64,000 nucleotides of DNA from assembly GCF_024323335.1 (NCBI RefSeq), contig NC_066583.1, forward strand, positions 277,595,416 to 277,659,415, in the 5' to 3' direction. Positions 12,031 through 21,913 of this stretch are shown here, piece after piece. The position numbers were made by a program, and so were the translations under genes. This DNA is from Lathyrus oleraceus. Taxonomy: Eukaryota; Streptophyta; Magnoliopsida; Fabales; Fabaceae. The notes below the pieces were generated by a model. It ran no database searches and was not told where the DNA came from. It saw only the letters and a list, made by a program, of their open reading frames with translations. Position 1 is the first letter of the stretch. Each line of letters starts with the position of its first letter.

Positions 12031-15000
12031 CTTACACTCTATCCTTCCATATCACAGGAGCAAATGCCAAAGCAATGGACTTACAATTGTCCTCAATGGG
12101 CAAACAACAATGATAGCATCACAAGGATAAATGAGATGATCATGCATTAATGGCAATTGATGATGATGATAAATGCATAGCATATAAGCAAACAAGTGCA
12201 TATGAAGCAATCAATCAATCAATGAATAGCAAACAGCACACTCTATAGCCAAACAATGGGGGCTCACACAAGAGGGTTTGACTTTAAAAGTCCACTGTAA
12301 TAGGTGAAGGTTGCTCTTAACCTGGCCATTGAGGGGCTCAGGTGAAGCAGATGAAAAGGAGATGAGGGGTGTGCCTCATTGCTTCAATCTCATATCAGAG
12401 AGAGCATCAAAGAAAGTGTGGGAGTTCAGAAAGTAGGAACTCTCTCCACATTATTGACTCGATTAGATCTTGGGTATTTATCTCATTGCTTCAACCATGT
12501 AATGGGAGCAAAGAGAGGACACACTGAATAGTGGGGGATAGATTACTTATCCCTACCTTCCACCAATTGCCTTACTTGAAGGACTTTTCCTGCTTAGTAC
12601 AAAATTTAAACAAACACAGGCATTGCCTCTTAAGGAGGACTTCAGACAGTTTGCCCGGTCAAATAACAGACCGGGTCTCCAGACTACATGAAGAAGAAGT
12701 AATTATACCTCAAAGCAAATGCTATAAAGCAAAGCAAGCAAGCAAGTTCAAAGAACTTAGGCAACTAAAGTACCTGCAAAAGTCAAACTTATTAGTAAAC
12801 AAGTCAACAGTCAAAATCAAAAGGAAATGAACCAATAGTCACACAGTGGGACCAATTGTGCAAGGCACAAAGACTCAAGCATATGAGTCACCTACAAAAC
12901 AAATGTTAGCACATGATAAACAAACCAACTCAATCAAAATTGAAAGGTCTTTGGGGCATTGGTGCTCAACCTGAAACAAACAGCTCAATTGTAAGCTTAC
13001 AAGACCACTAGGACTAGCCTAGGGTCAAAGATGAAAGAAAAAGGTCAAGGCAGCAAGCAATATTCAATCAAAGTCAAACTCAATCATGTAGGAATCAAAC
13101 ACAATTGGATTCAAACTTATATCATGCGTCAAGGTCATTTCATAAGCAAAAGGATGCAAAGCATGGCAAGAAAAGCATACAAAAGTCAACAGCAAAGACT
13201 TCATCCAAAAGTCAACTCAAACAAACCCAAAAATTATGAAATAAATCACACTCAATCCTAACATCTAACATAGCAAGCATGTAAAATTTCAAGGCATTTG
13301 GATGAGAGGAAGGCAGTCAATTAAAATCATGAAGTCAAACCAAATTCAAGTAAGCATGGTGAAAGTCAACAAGCATGGGTCAACTTCAAAAAATCATATC
13401 AATTTGAAAACAGAAGAGAAATGAATGAGATTAACACCAATGCAAATCTTGAGATGTCTAGTTATCACATATGAAATTTCATGGTCATGTGATAAGATTT
13501 GAGAATTTCATAAAGGATTTGGCAAGGCATAGCACAAAAAATCAACAAATGACCACATATGGAAGAAAATTCTCAATTAAATGGAAAACAGCAAGATTAA
13601 TTCCAAGAAAATTCATACATGAACTAGACATACAAGGGATCATTCATGCAAAATTTGGAGTGATTTGGATAAGAGGAAGCATGTGAACAAAAATTGGAAA
13701 AAATACATGATCATGGCATAGCACCAAATGTAACACATAACTTCAGAAAATCATAAGTCTCAATCCACAAATGATAAATGCACAAACTTTATATGGAAAT
13801 GAAGGTCAATGTGTCTAGTTTCACCACAAAAAATTTCAAGTTCATTGGATGCAACATGAGAATTTCACAATTGAAATGGCACAATGTATCATCTTGGCGT
13901 ACATGTCAAGAAAATAATTATCAATTAAAAACCAGCCAATGGAAAATTAATTAAAATTCACCATAAACTAGTAGACATCTTTGTGATCATCATGCAAAAA
14001 ATTTCATAATTTTTGAGTGAAAATTGAATGAGAAATGAATTGTTTAAGTTGAGTGAATAATTGGAACAAGTATGAACAAGAGCATGGTCAAACAAGGTCA
14101 ACAAAATGGCAATTGTAATATTCAACTCACTTAACCAAAACGCACAGCATAAGCAGGACACGGGAAATGTTCCTATTGGCTGTTGCCAATGGAACAGTGA
14201 ACTTGGCCAATGGAGTTCAAATTCTGTTTTGGAAAAGCCCTAGGGTTTAAGCAGTATGGCCAAGGCAAGCAAACAGCAATTGTTTTCCAAACAGCACCAA
14301 CCATTGTCAACAAATAAACATGGCAAGCACAATTCAAAGGATTTCTGGGCAGTTCAAAAATAGCAAACAGCAGGGCATTCATGTCAACCTCATGCAAGTT
14401 CATCAATCATCAAACAAATTTCGAATAACACTCATAACAGCATGTCAACAACTAACATCATGCAACCTCAAAGCACAAACAAGTGAAGCACAAACTCATG
14501 CAAATTTCTGGGCAAGGCAGGTTGCAAACAGCAGTATATGTTCAACATTGTCATGTAATTATCATAACAGCATCAAGCAAACAGCAATAGTCATGATCAT
14601 CATCGAACCAAACAAAACAACAGCAATGTAGCATAGCATAACAGCATTCATCATTATCATGTTATCCAACAAACAAACAACAGCCAATGTTCATGCAGCA
14701 TTAAGGTGGTAGCAAGGTTAATTATGACATGAACAACAAGGCAAACACAAGCAGGAGAAGTTATGGGCATGGTTTGGTTGTAGCAGCATCAATTTCATCT
14801 TCATGTTCATTATTAGCATCAAACAGGTTTTGAGCAAAATCACTCAATGGCAAGGCATATGAACATCAAGCAAACATTAACCAATCAACCAAACAAACAT
14901 AAATCATGGAAATCCTGGACAGGGTAAGTTCAAGACATCAAGGCAATGGTTTCATCATCATAGCAATAGGACATGGAAATCAATTCATAACCAATTGAAA

Positions 15001-16540
15001 CTCAGCATAGCAGTACATGTTCTTCAACATCAAAATGACTTAGCACAAACATACATCATCATGGATTTAGCAAGCAGGGTTCATGTAACCAACATTGAAG
15101 TCATGGCAAGTTTCGAAACAGCAGCATGGTATAGCAGCAACAGCAACATGGTTCATCACCAATCACACATTCATCATCATTTATCAACCAACCAAATAAA
15201 CAACAGCATGGTATGGGTGAGGTTTATGCAGTAAGCAGGTTGACAGCATACAGCAATCAAATGGATTTTAGGCAGTGTTTATAAGGTTCAAAACAGCATA
15301 ATGTGTTTATCAAAATCATCCTCAATTGAAGTTCCAACCAACAAGCGAACAAACAACAGCAGGGCAATGCATAGCAGTGGTATGTCAAATTCAATAGCAG
15401 ACCAAACACAATGTAATAGCATAGCCATGAAATCAATCACATAATCACCAACAATAACATCAGCCAAACTAGTGCATACATAAAGTCATGATTTATGGAA
15501 AGGACCAAGGTTTCAACTACAGCAGCATTGGGATTTCACATGGCAACAGCATTCAAGCTCATCATTAACTCGACAAACCCATAAACAGCACCAAGAAAAC
15601 AACATGGCAATAATAATGCTCTTCAATGCAAACATGTTATACACAACAAGACCAAGACACACAATCAGCACAGCATTCAAGCATCATTCCCAAGCTCAAT
15701 ATCAATTGAAATTCGAACAAGGCAACAACAGCAGCAAATAATCAACCATGAACAAAATAAAACTAACCAGCCTCAATGCTTATGCTACAACTAACAGCAA
15801 CTAACATCATTCAACAACAGCATAAGCACAATCATGGGGGATTTCATAGGCAGAGTTCTAGGTTCAAGCATGAACAGCATACACATTCATCATCAATAAT
15901 TTGAATTTTCAATGATATTTCCAGAAATTAAAAACACACACATAAAGATGCTCAGCATGGCAAGGTGAATGAGAAACCAACATCAATTTTCAACCAAACA
16001 TGTTGTGTACCAGGAATCGAGCAAAACATCATATGAGCACCAAACTTATTTTTCAGATTTCTTGGCCAAAACACAACCAAATCAAGCATGCTTTAGTTCA
16101 TTAGAAACAGCTCAAAAAGATCTTTCAGAAGTACATCATGGCATGGCAAAAGAAGGGGTTCGAAAACTTACTTAGTTTTGAAGCAACTCAAGATACAGTG
16201 AGGTATTGATGGTATTGTGTTGAAACAGATGGTCCTTGAGCTTTGTAGTGCTGGATAATGATGCTTTTCTAGCTCGAGAATACTTGGAACCCTTCAAATC
16301 TCAAGTTGCCATTTCATGTACATGAGGAAAACAGAGTGAGAAGATGGCTGTGATGGTGATGAGTAACGCTTGAATGAGCTTCCCAATACTGTCTAGGTCA
16401 TGGAACAATGAAGGTTGTTCAGGATTTTTTTTGGTGGTTTGTGCAGGAATCTCGAAAATGTCAAAATGCAAGAAGGAATGAAGTCAGGAATTTCTGTGTG
16501 TAGGCTCTGAAAACTAGGGTTGAAATGTCAGGAAAATGCC

Positions 16541-16550
16541 CTTATATGTG
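16541..16550 (-). promoter_or_regulatory. Putative TATA box of B 3' LTR
   Basis: Minus strand CACATATAAG, 1,462 bp from the LTR start, matching the TATA offset in A, C and D. The copy in the 5' LTR, at about 37860-37869, would drive the element. Confidence 0.55.
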
Positions 16551-18012
16551 GCTGTTTAGAGTTGGTTTAAGAGATGCTTAATCCTACTTATGTTAAAACA
16601 ACCAAATGCACATTTTGCTAATTGTGGAACAAGTGAATGAGGAGGTGTATGAGCTGCTCGATTATGGGCTTGGACAGGCTGTACAGACTTATGTAAAATG
16701 CTGCTTTGGTTGTACATGTGAAAAGCTGTACTGGCTTTGCTTCAATGAATCCAAAATGCATTTTGCCAAGTTTGTATATAAGTGGAAATGGGGTGTGTTT
16801 TTTTGCTGTGAATGGGCCTGCAATCAGGCTGCTAGCAGACCATGTTTTGCTGTTTTTGGTTGTACAGAAAATGCTGTATGTGTTTTGTTTGTGTACTTCC
16901 TTTTTTGCAACAAATGCCAAATTTGCATTTTGATTCAAAATGATGATGGAATGATGGTATGGACATGGTTTTGGAATTGGAACAAGTCACAAATGTGATA
17001 TGGAACATTTCCCAATTGACCAAATCAATAAAAAGTCAAAAACTCAAAAAGTCAAAGTTTGGTCAAACTTTGAATTTAAATGAAAAAGGTCCAAAAATGC
17101 CATTTTGAATGGTGAGGTTTTAGGTCATGAAATTTATATTTTTGGAAAGAGGATGAAAAATGTGGTTTGTAGGAAAAAACCCCACCAAATTTGGCCTTAT
17201 GGTTTGAGAGATATGGCTTGTTGAAGTTCAAAAATTGATGAAAATGATTTGATCATATCTTGACAACCACACATGGGATTTTGATGTTCTTGGACTTTTT
17301 GAAAATGGGAAGACAAGATCTTCAACTTTCATGTTGGGCAAAAAATCATTTGAAGCTTGTATCATGATGTAAGTTTAAGATCAAGAAGTTTCCATTTTTG
17401 GCAGTTGAAATTACAGGTCCACTTTCTATTTCTGGAAAAATTTCTGATTGGCTTGATTTTCTTCCATGATGAGGCTGAACATGATAGATGAGGCTTATAC
17501 AAGCATGAATGAACTCCTTCAGATCAATTCTATCCATCAAATCTCTGATTAAATCAACTGTTGACCAAGTTTGACTTTCTGTTGACTTTTCTAGGGTTTT
17601 GAATGATTGAACTTCTTCTGATGATTTCAAAACCCTAATTCCTTGAGAACTTGTCTTCAAATGATGTCTCAAGATATATGAACCTTTGATTATTGATCAT
17701 GATGCCCAAATTCCACAAGAATGGCCATCATCCATTGCTTTGACTAATCAATGACTGACTTTGACCTAATTGCTGATGATTGCTTCAACTGCAAGCAAAA
17801 AGATTAGACTGACAATATTTTTGTACTTTTTGAATGATAAACATATGAAAGCAAAGATATACAAATGCAGAGTATGCTTGGTGATCAAGAAACAAACCTA
17901 CAAGGCAAACCAACCCACCAGGAGGGGACAAAGGCATGCAATGATCCTTGAGGTTATGATATGAATGATATGGGCCATGAGGGATCTTAGGGCCCAAAAT
18001 TGGGGTCTTACA

Positions 18013-18029
18013 GATGCCCCTATTTAAGG
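18013..18029 (-). other. Polypurine-tract region of B
   Basis: Minus strand reads CCTTAAATAGGGGCATC immediately before the TG of the 3' LTR. The AAATAGGGG run is in the position where plus-strand DNA synthesis is primed. C and D have nearly the same sequence beside their 3' LTRs. Confidence 0.6.
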
Positions 18030-18114
18030 TCATTCTAGCCGGAGAAGTGAAGTTTAGAAATCTTCAACTCGACGCGGTAGAATGGGCTTAAATAACAGTA
18101 ATGAGACAAATTTT

Positions 18115-18129
18115 GGTCCCTAAGAGACC
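18115..18129 (-). other. Conserved subterminal hairpin (B)
   Basis: Minus strand GGTCTC-TTA-GGGACC, about 100 bp inside the 3' LTR boundary, in a block conserved with C and D. Confidence 0.6.
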
Positions 18130-18527
18130 TCATGATGCAGATGTATGTATGCAAAAGACACAAACTCTGTGGGGAATATGATTCACACAGAAGAAAAAAA
18201 CGATCCATCGGAGTAGTACACTCACCAGGAACTGAGACTCTGACAAGACTCTATGGGGATAATAAAAGAAAAAGAAATGTGTGGACAAGACACGACTCCA
18301 AACTGGGGAAAAACAAAACTGACATAACGTGATCAAAACACGACTCTGATTAAGGAAAACAGAAAAACAGACTGGAGAACTCACTGGGGAGTGAAGGACT
18401 CACACTGGGGAAAAGAATAATTCCAAAGGAAAATAAATCCATTGGAGAAACACAAGCTGACTCCTGAGGAGAAGCAAAAGAAAACTCCACTGAGGGAAAG
18501 TAACAAAGAAATGAGATGTTACCGGGC

Positions 18528-18548
18528 ATACGGGTAACAAAACAGGAA
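18528..18548 (-). other. Hairpin (B), stem GTTACC/GGTAAC
   Basis: Plus-strand reading GTTACC, loop GGGCATACG, GGTAAC: six perfect pairs. The loop differs from the commonest type. Confidence 0.6.
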
Positions 18549-18609
18549 AATCTGACTCCACAGGGGGACCGAGGTCATAATAGGGAGCAGAAAGGAGGGA
18601 ACACCAAGG

Positions 18610-18627
18610 ATACCGGTTACTGGGTAT
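18610..18627 (-). other. Constant-loop hairpin (B), stem ATACC/GGTAT
   Basis: Plus-strand ATACC, loop GGTTACTG, GGTAT. The homologous site in D (63365-63382), recognisable by its flanks, is ATGCC/GGCAT: an A-T pair replaced by G-C on both sides. Confidence 0.7.
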
Positions 18628-18803
18628 ATAATAGGTGACCGACCAAAGCGTGAATTGGATTTCACTTCCAAAACACTCATCATCCTGAAGAGAGCTAGAA
18701 AAGCAAACTTGTTTAGGATGGACATTCAATTCCACAAGGAATACGAATCTTACTCTGAGGGGAAGACAATCAAAAGATTGACTCAAGAGCGAACGAGATA
18801 TAA

Positions 18804-18829
18804 TATCCATTACCGTCAGAACGTGGATA
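18804..18829 (-). other. 14-nt-loop hairpin (B), stem TATCCA/TGGATA
   Basis: Plus-strand TATCCA, loop TTACCGTCAGAACG, TGGATA: six perfect pairs. First of two neighbouring hairpins with nearly the same loop but different stems. Confidence 0.65.
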
Positions 18830-18846
18830 GAATACTCAGATGAGAC

Positions 18847-18880
18847 ATATTATTCATTACCGGCAGACCGTGAATAATAT
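18847..18880 (-). other. 14-nt-loop hairpin (B), 10-bp perfect stem
   Basis: Plus-strand ATATTATTCA (18847-18856), loop TTACCGGCAGACCG, TGAATAATAT (18871-18880): ten perfect pairs. Loop differs from the previous hairpin at two positions; the stem is wholly different. The related hairpin of D is at 63559-63586. Confidence 0.7.
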
Positions 18881-18902
18881 ATTCGCATGGAAGATTATCC
18901 TG

Positions 18903-18918
18903 AACCGGTTACTGGGTT
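18903..18918 (-). other. Constant-loop hairpin (B), stem AACC/GGTT
   Basis: Plus-strand AACC, loop GGTTACTG, GGTT. Four pairs; stem changed from TACC/GGTA with pairing kept. Confidence 0.5.
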
Positions 18919-19042
18919 AACAAAGGATAAATCAACCGAACAGAAAGGCATCGGGATACCAAATCAGGTATATAATGATAGCCAATCAAAAGGAGCAACA
19001 GACATTACCAACAAAAGGGTAAATGAAAGGCGAACTGCTGAG

Positions 19043-19070
19043 GATAAATTGCAAGCATCCGGCAATTATC
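19043..19070 (-). other. Bulged hairpin (B), stem AATTGC/GCAATT
   Basis: Plus-strand AATTGC, loop AAGCATCCG, GCAATT, then GAT/ATC beyond a one-base bulge: nine pairs. Related hairpins are at 19156-19186 and, in D, 63753-63782. Confidence 0.6.
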
Positions 19071-19125
19071 GACAGAAGACTAGCTGGGGATACATTGATA
19101 AACAAACAATGATCCGGGGAACAAA

Positions 19126-19142
19126 TCACCAGCATACGGTGA
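19126..19142 (-). other. Hairpin (B), stem TCACC/GGTGA
   Basis: Plus-strand TCACC, loop AGCATAC, GGTGA: five perfect pairs. Confidence 0.5.
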
Positions 19143-19155
19143 AAAGACCCACTGG

Positions 19156-19186
19156 GGATAAAATTGCTAGCATACGGCAATTATCC
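19156..19186 (-). other. Bulged hairpin (B), second AATTGC copy
   Basis: Plus-strand GGAT, AA bulge, AATTGC, loop TAGCATACG, GCAATT, ATCC: ten pairs with a two-base bulge. Confidence 0.6.
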
Positions 19187-19426
19187 ACAAAAAACCTGCT
19201 GAGGATATAAGTGCTGATCTGAGCAACTTATACAAGCAAAGGAAAATCATCATCAAGTATTGAATGAAGATAACCACAAAATTTAGGGTTTACATCTACC
19301 GAATACGGGATAGAAGACCAACAACTCCGCGTGGGGATAGAACAAATCACAAATCCGCACGGGAAACCAAAACAGGGTTTATAACAAACCACAAACTGCT
19401 GAAGAGCAGGAAAATAGGATTTACAA

Positions 19427-19445
19427 CTACCGAGTATACGGGTAG
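19427..19445 (-). other. Hairpin (B), stem CTACC/GGTAG
   Basis: Plus-strand CTACC, loop GAGTATACG, GGTAG: five perfect pairs with a 9-nt loop. Confidence 0.55.
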
Positions 19446-21708
19446 AAAACCAAAACTCCGGCTGGAGAATAAAAGGTGTATAACCACAAATTCTGTCAAG
19501 AAAGGCCAGGAAAAGTAGGACTTACAACTGCTGGTTTGTAGGCAGAGGCCCTAAAAACATTCCACTGGGGAACAGCCCACTGGGAAGCACAAGATATCTG
19601 ACAAAGAGCCGATTCGGGAATGATCCGAAAAGACAGACTGAATAAAGACACGTCCTAATGAGGAATATAACTCAAATAGGAAAATCCATCCCAATATATG
19701 TGTTGGGAGGAAACGGAAGAAACCGTCATCCACGAGGATATATCTCGGTGGGGAACTGCAGAAGGAAAGACATCATTTTCTGCTTATGGGGTTGACTCTA
19801 TATGGAGAGATTTTAAACACCCGACATCTGCTTGGGGAGATCTGTAACGAGATCTATATCACCATAGCAGGAGACACAATAAACAAAAGATATATGGCAA
19901 GAAATGCAACATGAATATCTGAATGTTTTATGAATATGCATGAATATGCGTGATTTATGTTTGATGAATGCTGACAAAACAGACAATTCCAACACAAACA
20001 GGTTCAGGAACAAACGTCCGGTATTATACTTCCAGGGGAAAAACCAGCTGGAGAGCCAATCTGCGGAGATCTATAAGCGGTAAGGCAAAGATCTGCAAGT
20101 ACTGCTGAAGAAGCAGCGAGTTGGAGATATCAGGACACAACCCAATCAGGGTACAGAAAGTCACAACGGGCAAAACAGCCACCAAGACAAATCTGTAGGG
20201 GAACAAGAGAAATCCCAAAGTATCTGCAGGGGATCCCAGTGTCAACTGAGAAACAACAAATGCATAAGCATCAACTGCTGTAGAAGCAACTCCACACAAC
20301 TCCATCGGGGAACAACCCACTGAGGGAGAATGATATCATCCAAATAGAATCTTACTGCGTAAGCAACTCTATTGGGGAAAACTGTCGGCTACTCTCTTGG
20401 GAACAAACCACTGAGGGAGGACAGATCAAACAAATATATTCTGCGACGAACCCCTCCACTTGGGGAGGATATACACAGCAAACTGATCACAACAAGTAGA
20501 TTCTGCAATATGAGCCACTCTACTGGGGATCACAAACAGTCAGGAAATTAATCCGTTCACTGGAAGCAAGCGCCATCATCCAACCATACTGGGGATTGAA
20601 AGAGTATTCAACAGGCAAAGCTGCCACAACAAACACTCTGCAGACTAAGCTGAGGAAAAGATGGTTGCAATATACCGGGGTGTCAACCCAAATCAAACAA
20701 CGAGTAGGAAAATAAATCCTGCTCTGCTGGAGAGAGAAACTCTGATGGAGAGACAGCAATAATGCCGCAGACGACTTCGCCGGGGAAAAGGTAAAGTACC
20801 GGGTATCAAACCACTGACTTACCGAATCTTCAAAAGAAAACAAACGTGCTGAGGAAACAGACAAATCCTGCTGGCACACTGCATGGGGAAAAGCGGTAAC
20901 AACTCCACTTGCAACCCTGGTGGGGATATCAATAACAGCTCTACTCGCGACTCCGAGGGGAGTATCAATCAATCAGTTATACTCATGACTGTGCTGAGGA
21001 GACAAATAAAGTCTGGGGATACGACCCACTGGAGAAAGTGACGGGGCACCAAGGTGACAAACCATCAACCGCCGAAACTTCAACAAGAAAACACCCATGC
21101 TGGGGGAACTGCTGCTGGAGAAAGCAAAGTCTTCAACAACAAAACACTTGCGACTGTACTGGGGAACAGCCCCAACAACGACTTTGTTTGAGGAACAACC
21201 CCAACAAAGGTCTGAAGAAAGAAAATACAACCAAACCAGGAATATGAACCAATGTCTTACCTGTTGGAAATCATGCCACCCTCGGGAGAGCACTGAGATA
21301 TTCTTAAGTATCCTTTCAATCTTGTGAATGTTCACTTTGTTTAAAACAAAAATTTTGAAAAATTTGATTTGTTTAAAACAATGACATTTTATCAATTTAA
21401 AACATGCAAAACATTTGTTGATTTGAAACAAATAAGAATGCAAATAATTGGATAAAAAGCTCAAATTGATTTGATAGAATGGTAGCCTGCAAATGGCAAG
21501 ACTCCATAGATCTGTACAAATTTGAAATCAGTGATATATATTGGAAGAGGGCTACATTGAACATAATGATCCTTTCTCTACCAATTTGAATCTCGAGGTA
21601 TCCGAAGCTTCGGTTGACGAAGAATCGAGAATCTTCTGACGAAATGACGATTGATGAACCAGAAAGTCTTGTCAGGATGCAGTTACTTGCCATATCCCTA
21701 ACTTTTGC

Positions 21709-21860
21709 CTAGATTGCCCCAGGGTGAGGTACTCAATCTAGCGGGATGCAAATATTTCCTTTTTTTTTCAAGTCTCTAATTTTTGCCTGGATTACCCTGG
21801 CGGGTTCTCCACCGAGACGCTCATTTTTGCCTAAGCCGCCCTTTCGGGTTTTCAACTTAG
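21709..21860 (-). other. Three tandem hairpins after pol stop (B)
   Basis: On the sense (minus) strand, in order after the pol stop: H1 at 21860-21831 (CTAAGTTG/CGGCTTAG around CCCGAAAGGG); H2 at 21811-21788 (TGGA/TCCA around CCCGCCAGGG); H3 at 21741-21709 (CTAGATTG/CAATCTAG, eight perfect pairs, inner CCTC/GGGG). A and C have the same three at the same place with paired changes in the stems. H3 is followed by a conserved stretch ending ATGGCAAGTAACTGCA. Confidence 0.75.
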
Positions 21861-21913
21861 CGAGCTATTCTGTTTTTTCATTCTTTTTTTTCATTTGCAT
21901 ATACTTTTTTCTT

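Larger units (their letters stand above)
10406..18012 (-). repeat. Element B: 3' LTR (7,607 bp)
   Basis: Direct repeat of 31727-39332. Minus-strand start TGTAAGACCCC at 18012, end CCGCTACA at 10406. TATA box about 1.46 kb from the start, AATAAA about 90 bp before the end. The middle holds a 75-bp tandem repeat (11727-12030) and a long stretch rich in CAACAGCA-type words (about 14300-15900). Short open frames occur identically in both LTRs only because the LTRs are identical; none shows a known domain. Confidence 0.95.
18030..21708 (-). other. Element B: 3' region with hairpin repeats
   Basis: About 3.7 kb without a conserved protein between the three post-pol hairpins and the polypurine tract. 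The element's sense strand is the minus strand. The half next to the LTR matches D's 3' region (62654-64000). It holds repeated hairpins with constant loops (entries below) and many GGGGA-type spacers (plus-strand CTGGGGA words). An A+T-rich tract at about 19913-19973 sits where A and C carry long (TA)n microsatellites. Several open frames of 100-160 codons run through it on both strands, but none has a recognisable domain and I do not call them genes. Confidence 0.8.

Noticed and set aside
16606..16998. 130-codon frame in B's LTR, repeated in the other LTR
   Set aside because: One 1-bp LTR difference breaks it in the other copy, composition is noncoding, and it overlaps the inferred U3.
20520..21464. 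Open frames of 150 and 163 codons in B's 3' region
   Set aside because: Sense-strand frames through repeat-rich noncoding DNA, no domain, not conserved in A.
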